In this document: one piece after another, positions 1 to 8,654 of the stretch
How positions within the stretch are numbered: position 1 is the stretch's first letter
Layout of the letters: every line of letters starts with the position of its first letter
Assembly: GCF_004210375.1 (NCBI RefSeq)
Contig: NC_134825.1
Coordinates: 3,348,001 to 3,412,000, forward strand
Length of the DNA stretch: 64,000 bases
Direction of reading: 5' to 3'
DNA from: Tachypleus tridentatus
Lineage: Eukaryota > Arthropoda > Merostomata > Xiphosura > Limulidae
The notes under the pieces: model-generated
The model's database searches: none
Seen by the model: only the letters and a program-made list of their open reading frames with translations
Told to the model about the DNA's origin: nothing
Made by a program: the position numbers and the translations under genes

Positions 1-2694
1 AGTGAAGGATCTATAAATCTTTTACAGGAGTGAAGGATCTATAAATCTTTTACAGGGGTGGAGAATCTGAATCTTTTACAGGGATGAAGGATCTATAAAT
101 CATTTACTGGGGTGAAGAATCTATAAATCTTTTACAGGAGTGAAGGATCTACAAACCTTTTACAGGAGTGAAGGATTTATAAATCTTTTATAGGGATGAA
201 GGATCTATAAATCATTTACGAGGGTGAAGGATCTATAAATCTTTTAGAGGAGTGAAGGATCTATAAATCTTTTACAGTGGAGAAAAATCTGTAAATCTTT
301 TACAGGAGTGAAGGATGTATGAATGTTTTAAAGGAGTAAAGGATCTATAAATCTTTTACAGGGGTGAAGGATCTATAAATCTTTTACAGGAGTGAAGGAT
401 TTATAAATCTTTTACAGGAGTGAAGGATTTATAAATCTTTTATAGGGATGAATGATCTATAAATCTTTTAAAGGAGTGAAGGATCTATAAATCATTTACA
501 AGGGTGAAGGATCTATAAATCTTTTAGAGGAGTGAAGGATCTATAAAACTTTTACAGGAGTGAAGGATTTATAAATTTTTTATAGGGATGAAGGATCTGT
601 AAATCTTTTAAAGGAGTGAAGTATCTATAAATCTTTCAGAGGAGTGAAGAATCTATGAATCTTTTACAGGGATGAAGGATCTATAAATCATTTACAAGGG
701 TGAAGGATCTCTAAATCTTTTACAGGAGTGAAGGATCTCTAAATCTTTTACAGGAGTGAAGGATCTCTAAATCTTTTACAGGGGTGAAGAATCTATAAAT
801 CTTTTACAGGGATGATGGATCTATAAATCGTTTACAGAGGTGAAGGATCTATAAATCTTTTAGTGGAGTGAAGGATTTATAAATCTTTTACAGGTGTGAA
901 GGATCTGTAAATGTTTTACAGGGGTGAAGAATCTATAAATCTTTTGCAGGAATGAAGGATCTATAAATCTTTTACAGGGATTTAAGATCTCTAAATCTTT
1001 TACAGGGATGAAGGATCTATAAACCTTTTACAGGGGCGACATATGTCTAAATCTTTTACAGGGGTGAAGGATCTATAAATCTTTTAGAGGGGTGGAGAAT
1101 CTATGACTCTTTTACAGGGATGAAGGATCTATAAATCTTACAGGGGTAGAGAATCTATGAATCTTTTACAGGGATGAAGGATCTATAAATCTTTTACAGG
1201 TGTGAAGGATCTGTAAATGTTTTACAGGGGTGAAGAATCTATAAATCTTTTACAGGAGTGAAGGATCTATGAATCTTTTACAGGGGTGAAGGGTCTATAA
1301 ATCATTTACAAGGGTGAAGGATATCTAAATCTTTTACAGGAGTGAAGGATCTCTAAATGTTTTACAGGGGAGAAGAATCTATGAATCTTTTGCAGGAATG
1401 AAGGATCTATAAATCTTTTACAGGGATTTAAGATCTCTAAATCTTTTACAGGGATGAAGGATCTATAAACCTTTTACAGGGGCGACATATGTCTAAATCT
1501 TTTCTTTTACAGGGGTGAAGGATCTATAAACCTTTTACAGGAGTGAAGGATCTATAAATCATTTACAGGGCTGAGGAATCTATAAATTTTTTACAGGAGT
1601 GAAGGATCTACAAACCTTTTACAGGGGTGAAGAATCTATAAACCTTTTACAGGGGTGACAGATGTCTAAATCTTTTACAGGGGTGAAGGGTCTATAAATC
1701 TTTTACAGGAGTGAAGGATGTATGAATGTTTTACAGGAGTAAAGGATCTATAAATCTTTTACAAGAGTGAAGGATTTATAAATCTTTTATAGGGATGAAG
1801 GATCTATAAATCATTTACAAGGGTGAAGGATCTATAAATCTTTTAGAGCAGTGAAGGATCTATGAATCTTTTACAGGGATGAAGGATCTATACATCTTTT
1901 ACAGGGGTGAAGGATCTATAAATCGTTTACAGGAGTGAAGGATTTATGAATCTTTTACAGAAGTGAAGGATCTATAAATCTTTTACAGGGGTGAAAGATC
2001 TATAAATCATTTACAAGGGTGAAGGATCTATAAATTTTTTACAGGAGTGAAGGATCTAAAACTTTTACAGGAGTGAAGAATCTATAAATCTTTTGCAGGG
2101 ATGAAGGATCTATAAATCTTTTACAGGTGTGAAGGATCTGTAAATGTTTTACAGGGGTGAAGAATCTATAAATCTTTTACAGGAGTGAAGGATCTATGAA
2201 TCTTTTACAGGGGTTAAGGGTCTATAAATCATTTACAAGGGTGAAGGATCTCTAAATGTTTTACAGGGGTGAAGAATCTATAAATCTTTTGCAGGAATGA
2301 AGGATCTATAAATCTTTTACAGGGATTTAAGATCTATATATCTTTTACAGGGATGAAGGATCTATAAACCTTTTACAGGGGCAACATATGTCTAAATCTT
2401 TTACAGGGGTGAAGGGTCTATAAATGTTTTACAGTGGAGATAAATCTGTAAATCTTTTACAAGAGTGAAGGATGTATGAATGTTTTACAGGGATTTAAGA
2501 TCTATAAATCTTTTACAGGGGTGAAGGATCTATAAACCTTTTACAGGGGTGAAGGATCTATAAACCTTTTACAGGGGAGAAGGATCTATAAATCTTTTAC
2601 AGGAGTGAAGGATCTATAAATCTTTTACAGAAGTGAAGGATCTATAAATCTTTTACAGGGTGCAGGCCTATAAATCTGAAACTGGGCAAATATC
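1..2694. repeat. 28-bp tandem satellite array (array A), left end outside window
   Basis: The stretch is head-to-tail copies of a 28-bp unit beginning agtgaaggatct and ending in cttttacagg, about 96 copies, with the first copy already complete at base 1. GC is about 32 percent. Units differ by point changes (ataaatc/atgaatc/ctaaatc, ggagtg/gggatg/ggggtg), with occasional short forms and one insertion near 1500. Groups of variant units recur in the same order, showing a higher-order level. The last recognisable, degenerate unit runs into unique DNA near 2694. No gene or open frame of note lies inside it. It is unrelated in sequence to the 35-bp and 40-bp arrays. Confidence 0.97.
1197..2410. 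repeat. Higher-order duplication inside array A
   Basis: The ordered series of variant 28-bp units at about 1197-1500 recurs at about 2124-2410, roughly 900 bp (about 32 units) further on. It includes the rare markers caggtgtgaagg, tttgcaggaatg, cagggatttaag and gcgacatatg (gcaacatatg in the second copy). Part of the series also occurs about 446 bp earlier (tttgcaggaatg at 943, gcgacatatg at 1036). One 28-bp unit is missing from the second copy, so the offset changes from 927 to 899 inside the block. This is the footprint of unequal exchange in register with the repeat. Confidence 0.8.
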
Positions 2695-3589
2695 TTATTA
2701 TTTCAATTCATTTTTAAAATCATGTTAATCTGTTTGTACGTATAATGTTCTGTGGTTTCTCTTTAGTGATTATTAATCACAAACTTAAGTTTACTAAATT
2801 TGTGACATGCAAGAGTATGAATTCCCTTTTTTTTTTTTTTGCAAATTGTTCAGGATAAGTTCTGATCTTTCACAATAGTAAACATGACAACAGTAGGAAT
2901 GTAGAAATCCTGTATTGTTTTGTTTGTATAAAACATGTTTTCAAGGATGTTTTCAAGAAAAATTTATATACATAAAGAATCTTTCTACACTTAATTTTTT
3001 AATGAAAAATATTTTATTTTTTATTTGGATTAATGTTTTTACAATTGTTTATCTACACTTTCATTTTCTACATTAAAGTGTACTTTCTTGTCTAATTATC
3101 ACACTTGTTAAAATATATATTTTATTTGTGTGTGATGTTTTTTTAAGATAAATGTTACAATAATGTGCCCCTGGATCACATTGCTGGTTAGAGAAGATTA
3201 ATTTTAAAGATAATTTTATTAGTTGTTTAAAGACCAGCTTAAATAGAGAAGGAAGAAATATGTTATATTAATTCATAACATGTGATTTTTACATTCTAAA
3301 GGTGATATAAATTTTTTAACAATCTCAATACTCAGTTTCCACAATGTTGTCATGGTGGAAACAAACAGTCCAGAAAAAACATTTTTTGTTATACTTTCCT
3401 TCCCCTCTTCAGTAGGTGACATTTTCGCTCTCTGGTTTACTGATTGACTGCAAGGCAACAGTAGAGTAATACTGTCAGAGAATAAAGGTCATGAGGTAAA
3501 AATCATCCACTGGACAACACAAGAAGACCTGCTTTAGGAGATTGTTGCTTGTGTGTTTATTAAATGGCATTCAATCTTGAAAAAAACTA
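2695..3589. other. Unique AT-rich DNA, nothing recognised
   Basis: AT-rich DNA follows the end of array A. A run of 14 T lies at about 2827-2840. Short open frames here (for example 3273-3458, minus strand) have no recognisable motif or coding character. No RNA gene, transposon terminus or splice-supported exon was found on either strand. Confidence 0.6.
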
Positions 3590-4410
3590 CACAACAAGAC
3601 AGTCTAACACTGGCCTTCTCAGGTGTCCAATTTTCTGTCGACAAACTCTTCTCTAGGGTTAACCATTCTCTCTCCAAACTACTTCCAGTGACGATTACAG
3701 TACATGACTTGGCCTGGATTCTATAAATCACATTATATTATATTCAGCAGAATGTGACCCTTCCTAATTCTTGTTTAACTTTTCAGTTTGTTCTTTCTTG
3801 AGGCAGTGTTTACATGAATGCCATATCACCTTGATCAAATTCAGTACTACTAACATTAACATGACAGAGTATTATCATTTTAACATGATTCAAGTCTTTC
3901 TAGGTGGTCATGCATGGTTTTCATGCTGATACTTATTCATATTCTGTGAGGTTCAGCTGAATGAATGTTTTTGATTCGAAAAGATAGTTGGTTCAATGGC
4001 ACATTTATGTGTCTACCAAATATCAGTAATAATGGTATGCTATATGTATCTTCTATACTGCTATACAATAACTTATCAGTCATAGTGGAAGATCTTGATC
4101 GTACATTTCCCGAGGTTCCTCCACACAAATAGCTAATTGATGTAACAGTTCATGTGTCAGTTATCTTATTAGAAGATGGATGAAGGGCTGCTTTCTTGGT
4201 CTTTTTAATTCCAAGTATCTGACACATTTCCACAAACATTGGTTCAAAGTTCCATTCCTGATCTGAACGAAGTTCCACAGACACTCCAGTCTTAAAACAA
4301 ATTTGTTGAGTTTGTACTTCTTGTTAGAAACAGCATATGGTTCTGACCATTTTGTGAAACAATTCAAGTCATCATACATTATTTGAACTTTTAAATTCAG
4401 TTTAATCATC
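3590..4410 (-). mobile_element. Relic of a Ty3/Gypsy-type retrotransposon integrase (degenerate)
   Basis: Reading the minus strand, pieces of one integrase appear in the correct order but scattered over different frames with stops between them. The core-like piece CFTKWSEPYAVSNKKY lies near 4310-4360. A piece with RSDQEWNFE, followed by a CQILGIKKT-like stretch and LHPSSNK, lies near 4170-4290. The pieces LAICVEEPREMYDQDLP (about 4080-4140) and IFGRHINVPLNQL (about 3990-4040) follow. Remnants resembling the C-terminal region come next: DQGDMAF near 3815-3840 and VIYRIQ near 3715-3735. In Ty3/Gypsy integrases these correspond to the core (the SDQ aspartate is catalytic), the AYR/FGR segment and the GPY/F-like tail. 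The third catalytic acidic residue region is disrupted. No LTR, primer-binding site, reverse transcriptase or RNase H was found, so this is a truncated, dead internal fragment. Boundaries are approximate. Confidence 0.75.
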
Positions 4411-4576
4411 AGATATAATCACAACAAATATTAAAAATAAAATTAATTATGCAAACAATTTCCATAAATAACACCTCAGAAAACATTTCTCTATAGTTCA
4501 AAATAGTACTGAAAACATAAAGTGGAAGAATAAATTCATATAAAAAAGTATACAAATTCAACTGTGAAAATATAAT
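4411..4576. other. AT-rich spacer, nothing recognised
   Basis: AT-rich DNA between the integrase relic and the 23-bp minisatellite. It may hold the decayed upstream continuation of the retroelement, but no motif could be read. Confidence 0.5.
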
Positions 4577-4668
4577 ATCATCACTTAATATAATACAATA
4601 TAATCACTTAATATAATACAATATCATCACTTAATATAATATAATATCACCACTTAATATAATATATA
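4577..4668. repeat. 23-bp minisatellite, four copies
   Basis: Four consecutive 23-bp units start at 4577, 4600, 4623 and 4646, sharing the core cacttaatataata. Differences are limited to a few positions (atcatc/ataatc/atcacc at the start, acaat/ataat/atata at the end). It is very AT-rich and lies about 450 bp downstream of the zinc-finger gene's stop codon. Confidence 0.9.
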
Positions 4669-4879
4669 CACTTGACTTTCACCCATTACTTCCTTGATTA
4701 GTTTAAAGAAATATCTTCTTAGTTTGAGTGGTTGAAATTTACTAAGTCTTATAATGCTTTGTCCTCTTAACTTGACTGACATCAATAGTTTAAGAGTTCT
4801 TACTCAAAATATCTATACACAAGTTAAATATCTATAAGTACCAAACCCAGGATAAATAAAACTGTTTATCAGTATCTTA

Positions 4880-4885
4880 TTTATT
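4880..4885 (-). terminator. Candidate polyadenylation signal of the zinc-finger gene
   Basis: The plus strand reads tttatt here, which is the canonical AATAAA on the minus strand. It lies about 235 nt downstream of the zinc-finger stop codon and about 160 nt beyond the second in-frame stop. In DNA this AT-rich the hexamer also occurs by chance, so this is only a candidate. Confidence 0.35.
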
Positions 4886-5044
4886 GTTTTATTAGTTTAC
4901 AACAGAATCGTGTTACTAGAAATCTTACTGTTAATTTCTTCAGCATTCAAAGTTATGAAACTGAGGGTTTGGGATCATTAAATCTCAGAGTCCAAAATGC
5001 TGTAAGAGTTCCAAAGAATTTTGGATAATTAAACAGAAAGGTCA

Positions 5045-5119
5045 CTCAACAATGTGTGTTCCTTCATGCATTTTTAAGTCTACATTTATTTTAAGGTCTT
5101 CTGCATAAATTACATAACT
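5045..5119 (-). pseudogene. Decayed tenth C2H2 finger downstream of the stop codon
   Basis: Directly after the TAG that ends the open frame, the same frame continues for 25 codons to a TGA (5044-5042) and still reads as a finger with exact spacing. Both zinc cysteines are replaced by tyrosine (SYVIYAED at the start), while the two histidines remain in HEGTH, with 12 residues between the second former cysteine and the first histidine. The TAG itself sits where intact fingers have the tyrosine of the TGEKPY linker. Each cysteine loss is explained by one TGT-to-TAT transition. The finger was once part of the protein; even with readthrough it could not bind zinc normally. Confidence 0.85.
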
Positions 5120-7109
5120 CTATGGTTTCTCTCCACCATGTATTCTTTTATGATATTTTAATGCACTATTTGTTATAAACTGTTTCTTACATACTACACA
5201 ACTGTAAGGTCTCTCCCCAGTATGTATCCGTTCATGTTTTTTTAAATTACAATTACTTCTAAATTGTTTTCCACAAAAGTCACAACTGCAAGGTTTCTCA
5301 CCAGTATGTATTCTTTCATGTTTTTTTAAATCACCATTTACTCTAAAGTGTTTTCCACAAATTGTACAACCGTAAGGTTTCTCTCCAGTGTGTTTTTTCT
5401 GGTGAATTTTTAACTCCCCAATTCTTTTATAGTCTTTTCCACAGATACCACAACTGTAAGGTTTCTCCCCTGTATGTATTCTTTTATGATATTTCAATGC
5501 ACTAGTTGTCGTGAACTGTTTCTTACATACAACACAAGTGTAAGGTCTCTCTCCAGTATGTGTCCGTTCATGTTTCTTTAAGCTAGAGTTACTTCGAAAC
5601 TGTTTTCCACAAACAACACAACTGTAAGGTTTCTCCCCAGTATGTATTCTTTGATGTATTTTTAATTCAGTATTTGTTCTAAAGTGTTTTTCACACATTG
5701 CACAACAGTAAGGTTTCACATCATTGTGAATTTTTTCATGCTTTTTTAACCCACTGTTTGTTTTAAACTCTTTTCCACAATCTGCACAACTGTAATCTTC
5801 CTCTCCAAGGTGTATTCTTTGATGTATATTTAATTCAGTATTTGTTCTACAGTGTTTTCCACAAACCACACAACTGTAAAGTTTCTCCCCAATATGTATT
5901 TGTTTATTCAATTCACTATTATACAGATTCTCTCTTGTGGGTGTTCTCTTGTGTTCTTTTAGGTTATAAACTGTTACAGATTCTCTTCCACATGTTATAT
6001 AACTGTAAGGTTCATCTCCATCCTGAGGTATATCAGATTCTTTTATGTTACATTCAGTTAAATTTGTTTTTTCATAAATGTAACTGTATAATTTTGAGCA
6101 TTTGCCGACTTCTGTTAAAATATCTTCTTGTCTTAAAATATGATCACCAAGAAACTGACTTCCACAACAGGTGTTCACACTGGTCTCTATATCTAAGGTG
6201 AAAATATATAACATAGTTAATATAAATAGTATCATACACATAGTTAATATAAATAGTATCATACATTACTTTATTTGATGAGCATCTAAGTTCATTTTTA
6301 TTGTCTATTACAAATACTTGCTTCAACATAAACAATTAAGAAATTTATGGTTTGTAATACATAATTAATTTTAATAATATAGAACACTAAATAATTATGA
6401 TACGATTACTCCCTTCATTGATTTTATATTGTAACATGGAGTAATTATGTCTAAACCTTATCTTATAATTGTATATAATGGAACAACTAAACAGATCAAA
6501 CGTCATGTACTATCTGTACATATTAAGGAGCACAACGTTGAAGAAATCCGATGGTTATATGTTTCAACCATGGTTTCATTCGTGAAGCCATCATCACGTA
6601 CAGAATGAAATGTTTTATGACCGGGTTTATATATATGTTTAAACAAAGAATCATAAGTGACTGTGACATTCACCTACAAACAGATAAGATAGAATAAATG
6701 TTTCACTTTAAATTGATACAAAGTGCTTTACTAGCAATACATAATTGGTTAATCTTTTAGCTCAGTTAGTACAGCACTTATCAGTTTTAGGTTTAACCTC
6801 ACCCTTAAGTTTCTGATACCAAAACCAAAATAAGTAACAAAATATACAACCTAACCTTATAAGCATATATCTCTGAGACAGGAAATAATAATCAATGCAT
6901 GAAATAGTATATTTCCAATCAATAATGGAAAATTTACGCATGTTGTTAAACATATATTCACACTATTTGTGTTGAAAAAATCGCAAATATACACACTTAC
7001 TACTTGGTAATATAGGTGTTACATCTTCATTTTTCATCAGTTTTATATCTAATAAAACATCCTGCTTCTCATCAGGAAAGGGTTCAGCTTTTATCTTTAA
7101 TATTTCCAT
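5120..7109 (-). CDS. Poly-C2H2 zinc-finger protein, two coding exons (7109-7001 joined to 6192-5120), 393 aa
   Basis: Likely a nuclear sequence-specific DNA-binding protein; its target and gene identity are unknown. Exon 1 (36 codons plus one base) starts at ATG 7109 in a strong Kozak context (ACCATGG) with an upstream in-frame TGA, and ends at a GTAAGT donor. Exon 2 starts after a TTTTCACCTTAG acceptor with two bases that complete the split codon, an asparagine. Nine intact Cys-x2-Cys-x12-His-x3-His fingers repeat every 28 residues from 144-164 to 368-388. Linkers 3 to 8 are TGEKP or TGERP; the first two are degenerate. A degenerate finger at about 101-121 lacks its first Cys (now Tyr) and last His (now Pro). 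Finger 1 has Cys instead of the core Phe. No KRAB, BTB, SCAN or ZAD domain is seen. The N-terminus is short and acidic, with IKAE matching the sumoylation consensus. Starting inside exon 2 instead would translate intronic DNA (MILFILTMCM), which I reject. The TAG comes right after the last linker, with a dead finger beyond. Confidence 0.8.
6212..6265. repeat. 27-bp perfect tandem duplication in the intron
   Basis: The 27-bp unit beginning catagttaatataaatag occurs twice in succession, at 6212-6238 and 6239-6265. Because 27 is a multiple of three and the unit is open on the minus strand, it creates a spurious N-terminal extension (ILFILTM repeated) in front of the real zinc-finger exon. It lies about 20 nt upstream of the splice acceptor. 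Confidence 0.95.
6490..6640. other. Palindrome-rich stretch, possibly a mobile-element remnant
   Basis: A perfect 6-bp-stem hairpin lies at 6505-6521 (atgtac, 5-nt loop, gtacat) and a 10-bp palindrome aaccatggtt at 6566-6575. On the minus strand a GATGATGGCTTCACGAA segment followed by GAAACC lies at about 6575-6600. The arrangement vaguely resembles the self-cleaving terminal motifs of Penelope-like elements, but the core and stems are not intact. I cannot assign it to a family. Confidence 0.3.
6752..6806 (+). other. tRNA-like / SINE-head fragment (degenerate)
   Basis: The plus strand has a good Pol III A-box-like D-arm (tagctcagttagtacagc, from 6758) followed about 32 nt later by a B-box-like T-arm (ggtttaacctc, 6790-6800). 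In a true tRNA the two boxes start about 44 nt apart and the anticodon arm is intact; here the middle is too short and does not fold. It is therefore not a functional tRNA. It may be a decayed tRNA pseudogene or the head of an old SINE. Confidence 0.4.
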
Positions 7110-7156
7110 GGTAATATCTTCACCTTTACATTTTCATCAAGTTGTGGTTAAGACTC
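7001..7156 (-). other. First coding exon of the zinc-finger gene with part of its 5' UTR
   Basis: A strong 3' splice site precedes this segment (CTTCATCTCTCTCTCAG, AG at 7158-7157), so it is probably an internal exon following an unidentified noncoding leader exon. It holds 47 nt of 5' UTR (7156-7110) and 109 nt of coding sequence (7109-7001). The peptide has the acidic patch PFPDEKQD and two lysine motifs, IKAE and MKNE, of which the first fits the hydrophobic-Lys-x-Glu sumoylation consensus. The exon ends at a near-perfect donor. Confidence 0.7.
7126..7137 (-). promoter_or_regulatory. Minimal upstream ORF (three codons) in the zinc-finger 5' UTR
   Basis: The leader reads ATGAAAATGTAA, a three-codon uORF with a nested second ATG sharing the same TAA, ending 16 nt before the main ATG. 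Neither ATG is in the main frame. Such minimal uORFs can reduce initiation at the downstream start; whether they do so here is inference. Confidence 0.45.
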
Positions 7157-7998
7157 CTGAGAGAGAGATGAAGAATTAATGGTCACATGTTTCAAACAGT
7201 TTACAGGTTTCAACAAATATTCATTTCAGGATGATGAGAAACCTACTTGAAATAAATGTGTATTCTAAAGATGGCTGGTGTGGGTATTAAAGCTTTAATT
7301 AAATGTATATTACATAAGTATCTGTGGTTATGAATATTATAAATGATTTGCTATTAAACTGTGCTGGGTAAGAGAATACCTGATTAATTTCACCATATTT
7401 CATTAGTTTTAAAAACAGTAAATAAAATATATTAAGACTACACAAAAACAGAAGAAAGTACATTACTTAACACAATAAAAGGAATATATATGCATAGAAT
7501 AACATGTTACATGCATGTGGTAATGTTTAATAACTTCCCAAAACAGATTAAATAGAAATAAATAACATCATGACAAGAACTTTATTACAAACACTGTTCA
7601 TAAATTTGATATTATCATTACCTCAAGATCTTTTACTGACATACACTAACACACAATGGACTGATATTACACAATGACACTGCCACAAAGCTAACATCCA
7701 TACACATATTGAATTATTCTATGACACAATTATAACCATCCACAAATAGGAGGACACCACCTGACCCTCTTTTCCCTTGTATAATAAGTACCTTGTGTAT
7801 ACCAAAAGCTTCATCTGAACAAGCAAAAGAAAGAGACAAACCATAACTGTGGAGAAAGAGTTATTGAATCTTTGTAGAGGTTTATTATTACTGGAAAGCA
7901 GTAAAAGAAAAGAAAACCTAGAACAACATCATTTGGTAAGAGGCTGGATGCACCTAAGTCCAATGAATGAACACTCTTCACACAACAGAAGTGTTTGA
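7157..7998. other. Upstream flank of the zinc-finger gene, nothing recognised
   Basis: AT-rich DNA. Apart from the pyrimidine tract and AG of the splice site at its left edge (7172-7157), I see no exon, promoter motif or transposon terminus. The small open frame at 7811-8014 (minus) has no recognisable domain. Confidence 0.55.
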
Positions 7999-8033
7999 GT
8001 AAACAGTATTTCATACATGGTAATAAAATCTCT
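7999..8033 (+). repeat. Isolated monomer-like copy of the 35-bp satellite
   Basis: The 18-mer tacatggtaataaaatct at 8014-8031 is identical to that in the first unit of the 35-bp array (8736-8753). The bases before it (gtaaacagtatttca) align with the satellite's gtaaaccaagttgtg, so nearly a whole diverged monomer is present. It stands alone, about 720 bp before the array begins. Confidence 0.6.
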
Positions 8034-8100
8034 CAAAGGTAGGTGATATAAAAAACTGCTGTGCTGAACTGTAAATCAAAGGAAGTGAACAAAGCATAAA

Positions 8101-8322
8101 TGTGTTGTGTAGATATGACTACAAGTCAAACCATACAGTACATGGGAAGTACTAGTCACAATAAACAGGTGCATGAATGAAATACCTCAGACCTCAACAG
8201 TGACCACATAATGTGTTGTGTAGATATGGCTACAAGTCAAACCATACAGTACATGAGAAGTACTTATCACGATAAACAGGTGCATGAATGAAATACCTCA
8301 GACCTCAACAGTGACTACTTAA
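8101..8322. repeat. 111-bp tandem duplication
   Basis: Two copies of a 111-bp segment start with tgtgttgtgtagatatg at 8101 and 8212 and differ at only about eight positions (gact/ggct, gggaag/gagaag, actagtcacaa/acttatcacga, ccaca/ctact). The high identity suggests a fairly recent duplication. No open frame or known element is recognised. The following 200 bp (8323-8524) hold nothing identifiable. Confidence 0.93.
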
Positions 8323-8524
8323 TGGGGAAGCAAGACAAAATGAGAGAACATATATAAAGGACAATGCATCAAAATTATGAAGATGAAATGCAAATTTACT
8401 GTCATTATACAGGATAAAATGATTATTCTAGTATAAATATAACAACCATTCAATGTAAGAATATGAGCTTAAAGAAATATGGTCAAGAAAATATTAAAAT
8501 GTTTAACTACAAGGAAAAAATAGA

Positions 8525-8654
8525 CAACAGTTTGTTTGTTTCAAAGTGAAGCACAAAGCTACCCAATGGGTTCTCTGAGCTCTACCTACCATGGGTATCA
8601 AAACCCATTTTCTAGCATTCAAAGTCCACAGACCCACTGCCATGCCTAGGGGGC
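8525..8654 (-). mobile_element. tRNA-derived SINE with 9-bp target-site duplication
   Basis: On the minus strand the element starts GCCCCCTAGGCATGGCAGTGGG, read in two parts: a short head and an A-box-like TGGCAGTGGG. It continues with a B-box-like GGTTTTGATACC (near 8600) and ends with the low-complexity tail AAACAAACAAAC plus CTGTTG. The 9-bp direct repeat aaaaataga flanks it at 8516-8524 and 8655-8663, as expected for target-primed insertion. A box, B box, simple-repeat tail and duplication together identify a SINE. The body resembles SINEs I associate with chelicerate genomes, but the family name is not established. The open frame 8503-8724 running through it is not a gene. Confidence 0.75.

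Larger units (their letters stand above)
6193..7000 (-). other. Intron of the zinc-finger gene (808 nt)
   Basis: It is bounded on the minus strand by GTAAGT (7000-6995) and by a pyrimidine-rich acceptor ending CACCTTAG (AG at 6194-6193). It interrupts a codon after its first base on both sides, which keeps the frame. It contains a 27-bp tandem duplication next to the acceptor, a tRNA-like segment on the opposite strand and a palindrome-rich stretch near 6500-6620. Short open frames inside it (6144-6335, 6762-6953, minus strand) have no coding support. Confidence 0.7.

Noticed and set aside
4890..4900. attagtttac near 4891 as a stray monomer of the 40-bp satellite
   Set aside because: Only about ten AT-rich bases match, which is expected by chance in DNA of this composition.
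5842..6201. 119-codon plus-strand open frame antisense to the zinc fingers
   Set aside because: It is the shadow of the finger-coding exon on the other strand, with no domain of its own.
6193..6262. Hydrophobic N-terminus (MILFILTMCM) of the zinc-finger frame as a signal peptide or membrane anchor
   Set aside because: It is intronic sequence created by a 27-bp duplication upstream of a good splice acceptor; the phase-matched exon 1 is the better start.
6758..6800. Functional tRNA gene
   Set aside because: The A and B boxes are about 12 nt too close and no anticodon arm or acceptor stem can be formed.
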